From Heligmosomoides polygyrus polygyrus (lineage: Eukaryota; Nematoda; Chromadorea; Rhabditida; Heligmosomidae): a stretch of 64,000 bases of DNA. The translations under genes and the position numbers were made by a program. The stretch spans positions 24,745,706 through 24,809,705 of the forward strand of contig OX377204.1 of the NCBI GenBank assembly GCA_947396885.1, given 5' to 3'. Below, in pieces: positions 13,001 to 24,400 of the stretch (its first letter is position 1; every line of letters begins with the position of its first letter). The notes below the pieces were generated by a model. It did not search any database, was not told the origin of the DNA, and was given only the letters and a program-made list of their open reading frames with translations.

Positions 13001-16000
13001 GGCGCCAGTTATGGCTTGCATCCGATTTCAGGTTCTTGGTTCGAATCTCCTGCCAAGGACAACCAAGCATTCTATTACTCTAGAATCGGTGCAATGGAAG
13101 CAAGCTTTTTTGGGAGGGCAAACCACTCACTTGTTCATTAGATGTCCACATCAAATCATTGTATAGGCTAAATACGCATTCAAATCACCTCCACGACATC
13201 TCGTAAAAATAGAATGCGTGGTGCATCCCAAAAAGGGGGTTAACTGACGCCTCCGTTCATTTTGGAGGCTTTGGCCAAGATGTTTGTTTGTTTCTTGTAA
13301 AAAGTCGCTCAAAACTGCTTTAAGGTTCAAGAAAATTATGTGCGCAGCGTATTCTTCGCAATACTAGCAATACTGTGCTCAATACGAGTGGGTTGTGGGG
13401 GGGGGGGGGCAACTCCCTTCCTTGGATATTTGCGGAACACAGAGTATGACGATAGTCTGTTCTGCTTCCATAGAGATGACCTTCCCCGTACTAGAATTGT
13501 GCTAGAATAGTCTAGTGTGGAAAAAGGGTACCTGTCGCGGTGTGGGAACGCGCCGTTGCTTCTGCTGTAACCGCGGCTGCCAATCGGGCACCGTCTCGGC
13601 CGCATAGGCAGGGCACATGATTGGCTGCCACGATTACGGTAGGAGGAGAGCGCGTTTCCCCACCTTTCCTGGAAAGCATCCGCTGCGTTTAAGATTTGGC
13701 GTACAAACATCTCTCGAAATGCTCTAAGACTTTCATTTCAGCTCGGTGACGATCCATCCGAATGTCGTCTGGTCGACACACGTGGGAGGCGCCGCCCGCT
13801 CCTATTCGTAGCAACGTCAGCACCGCGGCTTCTGCGCCTTGCTACCAATCTTACCGAAATCACCATTCTTATGAAGGAAGTTGATGCGTTCAGGAACCCC
13901 TACTCGACCACAAGCATTGGAGGTAGGCCGTTGTTGTAAATGAGTTGTTGGAAGGGAGTGAATATTTCTCTGATCTAGACTGTTCACCTTTCACCCCTGG
14001 CGGCTACCTCGGTCGTCTTCTCGGGCCGAATCCTCCACCGCTATCAAATCTGAAACAGCTCTCGCTCCACGTTGACGTCATGGTGGAGTCGATAAGCGTA
14101 AGTTGGCACAGATATTGTCGATTTTACCGTGCAGCTGGTTAAGCACCATCTGCGATTTCTGCAGGTATCACCGCTACCTTGTCCAAATGAAGACCTACAG
14201 TACGCTCTACACACCCTCTCTTCAGCACCGTTTCGTACCTTTGTGCAGGTCAGTTTTTTTGCGCAGAACACCAGTTCACTGACGGAACACTGAAAGAGCC
14301 TTTATTAAAGTGGATTTTTTCATCTGGGTCTTGAAAGCGACTTGCATTAATAGCGGAGGCGGGAAAGAATATGAGGGGATATGGCTTCTCCCAACAGCTA
14401 CGATTTCTTGGATTGTTGCGTTTGCATACAATTAATTTGGTTGTTGTTGAAATAATCACGAAATAGCACGGCCCTAGTCAACCTCATTATGGGATACGCC
14501 GTACATTATACTTCTAGGGGACGTCATGGAGGCAGTATGAATGCAAATTTGGTATATACAGTGACCTGTAGTGGGTGAGCAGTCGATGAAGAAGTCTATG
14601 CTTCACAGATAGATCTGCTAGCAAATCACGGACACCGAAGGGTTGGAAGTCCTAGTTCACCTGTACGGGACTCGATCTAATAACTCTCGATCCAGGGTGC
14701 ACGCAACAACCCACACCTCCTCCGATTGCATTGTTGCGTGCCTAAGGCTTATATAAATCATAATATGTTCTTTTATTGATTGACTTTGACCTAAAATTTC
14801 TGGAGAAGTCTGTTCCACTTCATCGTTCCATCGCGAAACAGAAGCCTTGGCTGGCTAGGGTAGTACTAGAAGTGTGAATCGATGCAATACGTACGCGATA
14901 GTCGACATCTTGTCAGAGCGGCTACAAGCGCCCGTTACTTCATAGCACTTAAGAAAAATTTGTTTGGGTTGGGGATTCATTGGATGTAAGATCGGTCAAT
15001 TTCTCGGAGACATTTTCTAATTCAGGAGCCGTTCTTTTGCATTCACCTTAAAGTTCTTCAAAAAAGCTCCGATGAACAGCCTCCTAAGTAGGATTTAATC
15101 GCGACACATCGTTTTCGACCCCGTTAATGTTTACAAAACACCAACCGCGTGTTGCCATAAAGTGTTAGCTTACAAAAGAAATCTAAATCAAACTTAGAAA
15201 AAGGAGAAAAAGCCGGTGGTGGCTAACCGATGTCCAAGTCAGTGTGTTGTCCTTCGTAGACGAGTCTGTTACCTATTCACCCGCTCCGTGAGGATGGAAG
15301 GCTTGGTTGGCCTGGGGAGGAATCTGAACCAGCACTTGGAACCGGGTCTTCGCGACAGCCGAAGCCTCCGACTGCGATATCACGCTCCCACATTGACCTT
15401 AATCACAAGTAAACGTAAATTTTCAAAACTTTAATTTCCGGATGTAACCAGACTGTGCAAATTTTCCTTTACGACTAGCGCTATTTCTTCAATTTCGTAC
15501 ATTTCACTGCGTGTTTTCAGATTAGTTTCTGCTGTGCTCAATTCCGTGAAAGCGACGTCGCCGCGAGAAGCTATTTGATCGCCGGCATGGAGCAAACACT
15601 GAAAGCAGCGGCCGAATCGGGAGCGGATACCGAGTTTGAAGTCGAGCCCGAAGAAGGTGAGCTATATACATACTCTTCAGAATAGTTCGTGCCCCTTTTC
15701 TGATGAGCTAAACCTCCTTAGATCAACCATCTCCAGGGGTGTCATAAACTCCATGAGTTGAAAGGGATGACTACTTTGTGTTCATGTCAACGGAGAGGGC
15801 CCGTTGTTTTTTTAAATCGGAGGATGATACGAAAATTATGAAAAGAGAACGATTGGGCTTTCTACATTGAGATAGAGGAACGACATACTTCTCAACATTT
15901 CAGCGGTGCAGATTCCATTGATAGAGCAAATTCATTTATTCGATTATTTTTTACACGACTATGCTCGTGTGCTAAAATTACAACAGAAATGCAGCACAAT

Positions 16001-16713
16001 TAATACACACACGAAATACAACGCCTTCAACAATTTCTAGTGAAGAGTTCGCAATATCTGAAGTATCTTACTTTAGGAACGTATATGCTCATATAATTTT
16101 TTTTGAAAGCGGTATAGTTTGATGGCAAAAAATGCTTTTTGCTATTTTTCATAAAACGACAGTGTCCTATTTGTGAAGAAGAACAACAGTTGTGTTAAGC
16201 AGTATCAGTGTCACACTTAACGACACCACCTCGGGTGTTAGATGCTCTTATCGACACTAGATCTGTAATTCCGATCCCAATTTGCTGAAGTGCAATTTTG
16301 TGAAATAGTGATAGGTCATTTTGATTTCTTCTAAGAGCGAGTGACGTCGATCCAAAATTCTTATTTCGCTTGAGGGTATTTCATCGTAATCATATGCCAG
16401 CGTACGTGTCATGAGCTTCCTTGTAAAGCTGTTCTGCACACTTTCTAATGTTGTGATTCTAAATTAAGGGTATTTTACACACAAAGGACTCCCGCCTCCA
16501 CTGTGCTGCCTCGCTTCTTCTTCATATAATCCACAGTTGACGTGTCGTTCAAATGCGGGGCTCGATTTTTAATTTTCAGGCTACGTCGATATGACCATCG
16601 AAAAAGGTCGTGTCGAGTACACGTTCGCGTTCTTCTACTACAATCCGTCGATCTGCGAGCCGGCTCCAGTGGAGGATGTGATCGACCGACGAAAGTCACC
16701 CATCTACGTGTAG
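7045..16713 (+). CDS. F-box protein, 7 exons, 270 aa
   Basis: Exons 7045-7137, 8179-8244, 13742-13922, 13979-14097, 14165-14248, 15521-15656 and 16580-16713 total 813 nt. Every junction has GT/AG ends (acceptor 4 ends in TAG) and phases 0,0,1,0,0,1 agree, so the frame runs from ATG to TAG. Residues 6-45 read as an F-box: LSNLPDELIQLLNSF in exon 1 and CSRRLHRAIRRSV in exon 2. F-box proteins link substrates to SCF ubiquitin ligases through Skp1. The middle (LLRLATNLTEITILM; SNLKQLSLHVDV) looks leucine-rich, and the C-terminus is acidic and then aromatic (YTFAFFYY). I do not recognise a named orthologue. Intron 2 (5.5 kb) and intron 5 hold SINE copies; an extra exon in intron 2 cannot be excluded. 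Confidence 0.8.
7138..8178 (+). other. Intron 1 of the F-box gene
   Basis: GTGAGC donor and TTCTTCAG acceptor. GGGCTACGGTAGCT occurs near 7492 and again near 7690, suggesting an unidentified repeat. No coding content assigned. Confidence 0.6.
8670..8790 (-). repeat. SINE fragment
   Basis: Weak reverse fragment: GTGCCATGCACTATGCTTC, then GATTTCATGGAAGGCAAC. Confidence 0.4.
11505..11790 (-). repeat. SINE copy, near full length
   Basis: Reverse copy: AAAGGATAAAGAATAGCGTC at one end, GACTTGCGGTGGCTATCC in the middle, and the complement of the tRNA-like head (CGACTGCGCTACCACG) at the other end. Confidence 0.8.
12630..12800 (-). repeat. SINE fragment
   Basis: Reverse copy with internal loss: ATTTGGGATGAGCCATGG, GGAATGGAAGGCTTAGG, CTCCGATTACGTTACCACG. 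Confidence 0.6.
12975..13262 (+). repeat. SINE copy with a well-kept B box
   Basis: Forward copy. CTAGCGCAGTCGAAGAAGGC matches the A-box block, and GGTTCGAATCTCC is close to the canonical B box GGTTCGANTCC. It ends GCATCCCAAAAAGG. This copy gives the best support for a tRNA origin. Confidence 0.8.
14465..14740 (-). repeat. SINE copy, diverged
   Basis: Reverse copy in intron 5 of the F-box gene: TTATGGGATACGCCGTAC, GACGTCATGGAGGCAGTATG, CTCCTCCGATTGCATTG. Confidence 0.65.
15215..15395 (-). repeat. SINE copy, 3-prime truncated
   Basis: Reverse copy in intron 5 of the F-box gene: GAAGGCTTGGTTGGCCTGGG, CGAAGCCTCCGACTGCG. Confidence 0.7.
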
Positions 16714-16983
16714 CCTAGTCGATTCCTCAGCTCTGTTCAAGACCGAGTCAAGTCCTACATATTCTAGCATAATTCGCAGCATCATGGATGTGGCGGCAAC
16801 AGAGAAAGAGTTCTGCACTCAATACACGTCTAAATTATCAATGTGATTCGGCTTGTTTTGCTATCTGTAGCGTAAATGTCTACTGTACATAGTTCTCGAG
16901 CACTATTTGCAGTCTCATATGACAGTGTGTGAATTTTTCATGTTTTCTTTTTTTCATGACGGGTTTGAAATGTATGAAAGAAA

Positions 16984-16989
16984 AATAAA
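16984..16989 (+). terminator. Poly(A) signal of the F-box gene
   Basis: AATAAA 271 bp after the TAG stop; the first hexamer of this kind downstream. Cleavage is expected near 17000-17015. Confidence 0.65.
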
Positions 16990-17226
16990 TGATTTTCTAT
17001 AGCTGTTCGACAATGCCGCCGTAATTCCACACTGACTACTAATGGACGAAATGGCTATATCGTAGATAATAGAAGACGGAATGGTGAAAGGAAAATTAGG
17101 GACAACTCCCTCCATGCATGGTTCACTACACACATCGTAAATGTACCTTGGAGGTTATGGTTCCTTTCGAAACTGTTCCGGAACCTTCTGTGGAAAACAT
17201 GTACGTCTAGGCTGACTTATCACCTA

Positions 17227-17854
17227 CACTGCGACCAGAAAGTATAGGGGCAATAGGGGTACTTAAAAATTGTACTTTTCGTACGCTAATCGATATCAAT
17301 CGACCTGCATTTTTTACTGTAAAATTCGTTGCGGCAAAGAAGTTCGAAGCAAAAGATTTTAGCAAAATCGGTTTGATGTGAGCTAAATAAGAAAATAAAA
17401 TGTGGAGACATACCATTTTCAATTGACCAGAAAGTATAGGGACACTAGTAAAGAACAACTTCATTGTCAAGATAAAAAACAGTCGTTGATAACTAGTACT
17501 CAATTGGTCCTCCGCGGTTCATTGCAACGTCTACAAGTCGGGTTGGCATCGAAGCAGCATGATTTCGAAGTGTTTGTAGAGGAAGTTCATCCCAAGCGCG
17601 CGAGTTTTCAACAAAGTACCTTTCTCCGCTCACCTTATTTGGTGGTGTCTCTATACTTTCTAGTCACTCAAAAACAGGGTTCCGTCACGTGATCCTTTCC
17701 CGTTCCTTGCCACCTCGGGAGATTTTGCCCATTTCTTTCGTGTATATGTTTTTTGCCATGAGGAATTCCATAGTATAATTTTCAGATCAATTCATGCGGG
17801 TAGCTAGCAGAATTACGCAATTTGCTGGTGTCCCTATACCTTCCGGTCGCAGTA
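17227..17854. mobile_element. Nested Tc1/mariner-type MITE, outer copy
   Basis: Imperfect terminal inverted repeats: ACTGCGACCAGAAAGTATAG at the left and the complement of ACTGCGACCGGAAGGTATAG at the right, both flanked by TA. No intact transposase frame inside. Confidence 0.7.
17424..17676. mobile_element. Inner MITE of the same terminal family
   Basis: TTGACCAGAAAGTATAGGGA at the left and its near-complement CTATACTTTCTAGTCACTC at the right, inside the 17227 element. Either a second insertion or an internal duplication of the ends. Confidence 0.55.
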
Positions 17855-18841
17855 TACATTATATACCACTATTGCAGTGATATTGCGTCATGATTACGGC
17901 TGATCAAGTTGTCCTCGATACCAAGCAAGTTCGAGTGCTCCTCACCACAAGCGATGCGGAAAGGAATATTTTGCGACACGGTATGTATGTCATTTCACTG
18001 GGTTGCGACACAGCAATGTTTGGTTCCTGGAAACGGGACCTCAAGAGAGCCAACCGCGGTTTGGAGGGCCAGTTGCAGTGGATGAGGTGTGTCTTCTGAA
18101 GCTAGCTCAAGAGAATCTCCGAAGCGCCAGTGAGTTGAAATGGGAACTCTAGTGCCATGGCGATACAATAGAGCTCATATCCATTTTGAACAACTAAATA
18201 ATCAGCGTCCACCGCTATCGAGTGTTTATTAGTAATGTCTACTCTCACTGTTTCGCTAAAATAGGGCTCTAAGATGCTGACCCAAAAAGACATCAATACA
18301 AATTTGAGCCAAACTCTAGTGGCCACAAAATCAGCTGCTTATTTCCATTTCTTGAAGCACTAACAAAAGATTTGGCTGCCCCAGAAAGACAAAGGGCGAT
18401 ATTTGTGTTGGACTTACAACATAATCACGCACTTGCACCTTAGTTTTTCTGGATTAAAAAAATTTCAGTAAGAGGAGTGGTTAGGAGTATGCTCGAAATT
18501 TTTGAGCATAGGTAAGTATTTTTGCTCCAAGATGTGGCCAAAAAGTTTGTAAAACTTTTCGGCATTAATGTTGTCAAGAAATGATTACGATGTAGAAAAA
18601 AAATGGCTGGAAAATGAAAAAAATAAAAATAAATAAATGAATGGCTCCGACTTGAGAAGCTCGATGGTTGGTCTGATAGAATGAAGGACAATCTTAACGA
18701 AGAGGGCAGCGATACACCAGTGATGAACTATTAAAATGCTAAAAAGTTGAAAAGTAGTGAACTGCGACTAATGTAAGAAAAACTGTGAAATCTTTCAATG
18801 CTTTGTTCTCATAAAACTTTAGGAGAACCTTCATTGAAGTA
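17855..18841. other. Intergenic, nothing assigned
   Basis: Short open frames at 17890-18099 (+) and 18102-18326 (-) carry no recognisable motif. Confidence 0.4.
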
Positions 18842-20048
18842 TTAGTGTGTCCCATAATTTTCTGGGCTATCATACCATTTTTATTAAAAGTTATTACAAA
18901 AGTTATTACAACAAGACTATGACAAAGGGTAACCAAGCGATATATTTGCTATTTGTGGCCACAGCTTTTCTTCAACGATTGAACAGACAGTTGACTGCAT
19001 TCTCCCAGAAAGAAGGTGCCCTGCTGTCGATCCATTCGTCGACTGGACACTGAACTTCTTCACGTTGCGAGCATCGTTTGTTAATGAGAAACTGAGCAAG
19101 TCTTCTGAATGCTGCATAGTTACAAGGGATGATATGTGGTGAATAGGCAGGATGTGCCACAAATTCGATATACTCCTTCCTCATCGTATCCTGCGCTCGT
19201 TTCGCTCGATGCGGTCGTGCATTATCCATCAAAACACGAATAGTACCGAATCTCAGGTAATTCTCAAGCAGCTTATGCTTCATGTCCACCATATCTTCAA
19301 CGAGCAAGTCTGCTGTAATTGTCTGTTGATCAGGCAAAAGCGAGTAGTGCAGGGCTCCACGACTTACGAACCGAAATGAAAGCAAAATCTTCTTCCCATG
19401 TGAGGACGGATTCGGAATTTGTTCTGGTCTTCTTGCTTCGGAAGCCACTGGATCAACCGTATCGTGCATGCACCACTTCTCGTTCTGTGTCAGTGCAGTA
19501 TTCAGGAGTCAGTGCATGCGGGATCCATTCTGGCAAGATTGCCCTTCTTCTTTGTTTCAGGTAACGATGAATAGTGCTACGTGGAGTACTGATAGCCTTC
19601 GATATCACCCTTACGGTTCTGGCAGGTTGCCTGCTGCCTGCTGCAAGCACTCGCCGTTCGTTTGGTCCGATCGGTCTTCTAGTATTCTTCTTGTCCGTAA
19701 TGCTGTACGTTCCCTTCCTGAAAAGATTGAACCAAGTTTCACACTTGGACTTGCTGCGGACGTCTGGAGCTAACAAAGCAACGATAGCCTTGTAAGCAGC
19801 GTACGCATATAGTCCAGATCGAAAGTGAAAAAGAAGGAAGTCGCGATACGTCGATTTGTGCTTCATTTTCATGAAATTGCCAAAGTGCGGGCAGTAGGCC
19901 GATAGAGTTAATCGACATACGAATGAGAAATTTATTCGAATCGCCTTGTTGTGTCAAGAGAACACCCCGTTTCGATCTTGTATAAAGAAGTTGTCACGCG
20001 CCAAACGCTCATGGTTCAAATAGCCCAGAAAATTATGGGACACCCTAA
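18842..20048 (-). mobile_element. mariner-family DNA transposon, decayed
   Basis: 1,207 bp with inverted repeats of about 28 bp (TTAGTGTGTCCCATAATTTT at the left, complement of TTAGGGTGTCCCATAATTTT at the right), each flanked by TA. It lies between the two host genes. Confidence 0.88.
18975..19872 (-). pseudogene. mariner transposase remnant
   Basis: Two overlapping minus-strand frames (19872-19453 and 19469-18972) form one transposase split by a frameshift. The first has the helix-turn-helix region (STIHRYLKQ). The second has the second catalytic block LMDNARPHRAKRA, but the third block reads SPHIIPCNYAAF, so the final catalytic Asp is Asn. Together with the frameshift this means no activity. 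Family: mariner DD34D, cut-and-paste at TA. Confidence 0.85.
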
Positions 20049-20059
20049 TAATAAGATCA

Positions 20060-20730
20060 TCTATCCAAAAAGTGAACAAATTGTTTGATATTTTTGAAAA
20101 AGGCATTTTTGCGGTAAAGTACTAGTTTAAAGCTTGTTTTAAAGTGCAGGGAAATGGCCATTTCCTAGTGGCAAAAAGAGGTTGTGCCATGCCTCCTATC
20201 AAGACGTTGCGATTTTTATTTGATTGATAGCAGAATTTCTGTTTGCATGGAGTTTGACACCTGTTAACGGTATAACAAAAACAGCTGAATAGAACACACA
20301 TATCCTTGTTTTGATGCTTTATTTACGTAGCGGTTACGCTATCAATCAAATAATTGTTGTGGCGAACTTTTTGAGCAAATGGCGCGATCTGTTTATTTAT
20401 TGCGACATATGCTTGATTTTTGCTGTGCCTTTAGTCAAATTTTAAATATTTATTTTTAAAAGAAAATTCCATAAAATTGTTACACTTATTGGGGAAGTAA
20501 GCTAAAGATGTCAAAAAATGTTATATCAAGTTTTTCTCGAACAAAAAGTTTTTCTAACCTTTTTGGAGGTTCTCTAGCTTAATGTAGAAGAAGCTCTTCT
20601 CAATTTGGACAAGTTCGCTTTGATTTCAGAGGTCTTCGAGAAGTTTAGAAGAGTGTCCAATTTGATTTGAAAACTGCTCAGTTTGAAGTGGAAGTGATAT
20701 ATTTTGCAGGCTTGTTTTCATAGGTTTTCA
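20060..20730 (+). repeat. Fold-back type dispersed repeat, copy 1
   Basis: AT-rich block shared with 45590-46450 and 63420-64000. Landmarks: AAAGCTTGTTTTAAAG, TTGCATGGAGTTT, TATCAATCAAATAATTG, TGGCGCGATCTG, ATTGTTACACTTATTGGG. Its last part (20560-20690) reappears in reverse orientation at the start of the 63420 copy, so the family has inverted ends. Its left end appears to be cut off by the mariner at 18842-20048. No coding frame. Confidence 0.65.
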
Positions 20731-20814
20731 TTGCTGTAGAGCGACTAATTCTGACGTAGATTTGCAATAGAAGCAACGCTGGATAGGAGAGTTGTTATCA
20801 CATAGGTACAGTGT

Positions 20815-21095
20815 ATGCCGCGTGATAGAGCAGTCGGAGGAGGCGATTGCTGTCGCGTGACTTAATTTCAGGTAACCGTTTCGGTTTTCCTGCCTAGGTC
20901 AACCAAGTCTTCCATCCCTATGGAGTTGCCAAATCAGTACCGTGCTGGTTTAGGATGGATAGAACACTTCTCCATCGGCTTGTTACCGAGAGTGAGCAAA
21001 ATACGCATTTAAATCGCCTCCACGAGCATTTGTAAAAGCAGAATGGGTGGCGCATCCCGAAAGGGATTGACTGTGCCGTCCTTTATCATTTATCG
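20815..21095 (+). repeat. SINE copy
   Basis: Forward copy: ATAGAGCAGTCGGAGGAGGC, ATTTCAGGTAACCGTTTCGG, AATACGCATTTAAATCGCC, ending GCATCCCGAAAGGGATTGAC. Confidence 0.78.
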
Positions 21096-21417
21096 TTCGC
21101 AGTGTATAACACGTCCATCAGAAGAATGTTTATCGTGAGATGGTTGCCTAATTGTTGGGCCTGTGCAGTCCCATATAAATCTATCAGTGTAGGAATTATG
21201 TACGAAGATAGTAACACGGTGAGTCGAATGAGTCAAAGCATGCAAGGGGCCAGGAATATAAAAATGATACACGGGAGAACAATGTTGTTCACAACGGAAG
21301 TAGGAGAAAACATCATAACGACTTTCGATCACTGATGTTCATAAAACCTTCATCGTGACGTTTATAAAACGTACTATCTTCTTAATTTCGCAGGTATTTA
21401 ACAGAGTTAAAAAGTTT

Positions 21418-24400
21418 TTACGGGGTCGAATCAGGACCACCATCAGGAGTACAGCATATTTTCGACTTTCCGTTCTTAGAGCGAAAGCAGAGTGAGCCGC
21501 GGCGCTGGCATTTGTCCTTCTCGCACGCCTCACCAGTCTCAACGTAACCCTTCGGACATTCTGAAATTTAATTTTGAGCTTTTCCCATTAAAACAATATA
21601 TGTAGTGCAAAAAATTCATTATATCAGGTCTTTGCATTTGAAATGGCCGATTTTACAACTCAATTTCTGATCAATTTTTCGTGGATACGGATGTTCCTGT
21701 TTAGGGATTGTGTACAGTTTCTGAATGCGAAGAAGTTCCGCTTTTTTAAAATTCATAGCATTTGTGACATATTTGCAACGCACAGAGTTTTTGACGTTTT
21801 TTTACAGTATGAATCAACGTGATATTCGGGTGTTCTACTTATATGGATGAAGAAGAGGACACGACGCCGCGGCCGCAGCTCTTAACATCAACGTAACATT
21901 TGGAGAGGATTTAGGTGAGAAACGCAAACTTGGTACTGGTTCGAGAGGTTTCGATCTAAAGATAAGAGTCTCGACATTGAATACCGAGGTATGTAGGCCG
22001 CCATCGCTCCTTAACGACAACCAACTCAAAGCCGTGGTGGAAGCGGATCTACGTCAAACTGTGAGAGAGCCAGCACACCATTTAGGCGTTGACGGCAGTA
22101 CTATCGTTCGCCATTTATGTAAGTGCGATGGGAGAAGTAAAAAAATTGGATAAATGGATCCCGCAGATGTTGAAGCGCCACGACACCTGTGTTTCGTTAA
22201 GGCTGCGCAAAATAAGGAAGCTCTTTTGGAAGGGATTGTGACAAGCGACGAAAAATGAATCCTTCATGACAATCGCCGTCGCTCTGCTTGGTGGCCGGAC
22301 AAGACTGAGAACCCTAGCGCGGGCCGAAACCAAGCCTCTATCCGGAGAAAACCGTGATGACCGCATGGTGGACAATGGCTGGTATAGTCCATTTCAAGTT
22401 CTTGAAGACCGGAGGGACTATCACAACGGAGAAGTGCTATGCCGAGATTGAGGTGATGCACCAGAAGTTGATTGAAAACGGGCATTTGATCCATAGAAGA
22501 GTTCCAATCCCACTGCATGACAACGCGCGTCCGAACGTTTCGATTTTTTTGTCCAAAAATTGGATGAATTGGGATACGAAAAGATTTGAGGGATACGAAA
22601 CTCTGCCACAGCCAGCATACTTACCAGAACTGTTCCCTACCGATCATCATTTTTTCAAGCATTTGATCGTCATGAGAAGGACACAAAATTCAGCCGCCAA
22701 GATGTCAAAAACGACTTCTTATATTTTAGTAATTCTCGCAATTTGTGATTTTTATAAAGATTTTTATAAAGCCTTAGCTAAAAAGCGTAATAATTGTAAT
22801 ATTTCGGTCAATAAAACTGCTTCAATGAAATAAAGCAAATTTATGAACTGTCAAAGTTCTCAGTCAAAATCGGCCGTTTCATATGCAACGATTTAATAGC
22901 ATTTTCGAAAGGATCGTTCGAACAACTTCTCGAACGATCCATTCCTTATAATGATCAAAAACCATCCACTCACTATTAGTTCCTCTGCAGCACACGTGTG
23001 TATTTGGATCGCACATCTGCCCCTGAGAGCAATCGTCCGAGCGTTCGCAGCGAATCAACTCGTTGTTATCGTCGACAGATGGATCCCCTCGCAACCCTAC
23101 TGTACACATCACTCCTAAACAACTGATCGTTCGGCTTTATTGAGAGGTTTGTTTTAAAAAAACTGTTTGCGCAATATCAAAACTGGAATAAGAAAGCTCT
23201 TCTCAGAACATCTTCTGATGACGGCATGACACCTCAGAATTTTGTGGAGTCTTTGAGGTAAGGCTAATTACAACTGCTTTATTGATCTGCACAAAAGAGC
23301 GGATGGAACACTAACGCAGGTATGAACGAGTGAGCGAGATCCAAGTGTTGCTTTGCGTCGGGCTTCACTGGCTTTACTGGAGGATGTGTCACGCAAGCTG
23401 TCGGCAGTCATGCCGAACAATTGTAGAGCGTGTGGAACAGCTCGCACTTACAAACAGCGATGATTAGCGGCAGACAGTTTCGTACAGTTTTAAGAGTTCG
23501 ACATTCATCCGGGTTCTCTTTTTGAAACTTCGGCATTTTCTTTTGTATGCCATGTAGTATGTACTGATTACGTGCCGAATGAGAGCACAGGGATTCAGGC
23601 TTGTGATCTTCAGATAGCGAATGAAACGCTGTACAGTTCAAACGAAAATGATTTGCAAGAGGTCAAGAGGTGACCGAGGGACATTCATTTCTAGAAGATG
23701 TTGGATTTCATTCCTGAAATTCTCGCAATAATCAAAAACCCACGTCTTTCTAGACTAGATGTCGGTCTCATACGTTTGAACCGTGCACTTGAGATCCGCC
23801 ATGCATCATTGTTTTATACTTGCCAAGACGACTGTCATGACTATATAGTTACAAGTCCCACATCCATGCTCGACCGCCGCGCTTTTAACACAATGTCGAG
23901 GCTTATTGTGTAGGCTTAAAACGCAGATTTCTGATGTGGGAAAAGAAACAAATGACGAGGAGAACGAGAGCCTAAGAAGAAACGAGAAGACGAGAAGAAC
24001 GAGAGCTAGAAATTAACTAAACCAGAAACCTTTCAAAACAAACCGAGCTGTTCCTCGAATATCTAAGAAAATGAAACCTGTTCCGATTACAGACCACCAG
24101 GAGCAAGATTGCTATTTCGTAAGAAAAACATCCACATCTAGTTCTGTCGCGCCAAACGCAACTTCAAAATTGGCGCCGTCTACCGTTTCGTGCAATCTAC
24201 CGTACCTCGTCAACGACTCGAACAATTTTGGGCCGGAAGTGGATCGAATACGACTGCTGCAGCCCGTCGACAGGACGCCGAACTCGCTCCTCCACTCCGA
24301 CAGCCCCGTCGAATGGACGCCACGGATCCAGCTCCTTAACCCGAGAACCCCTCAACTGGAATCCCAAGTCCCGTTTTTCCTCACCATAACCCTTTCGACA

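Larger units (their letters stand above)
8245..13741 (+). other. Intron 2 of the F-box gene (5.5 kb)
   Basis: Flanking exons are both phase 0, so no further exon is needed. Contains SINE pieces at about 8670, 11505, 12630 and 12975, a (TTTA)n run near 8930-8951 and a G-run at 13394-13410. The frames at 8401-8616, 9709-10053 and 11892-12197 show no motif I know. Confidence 0.55.
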
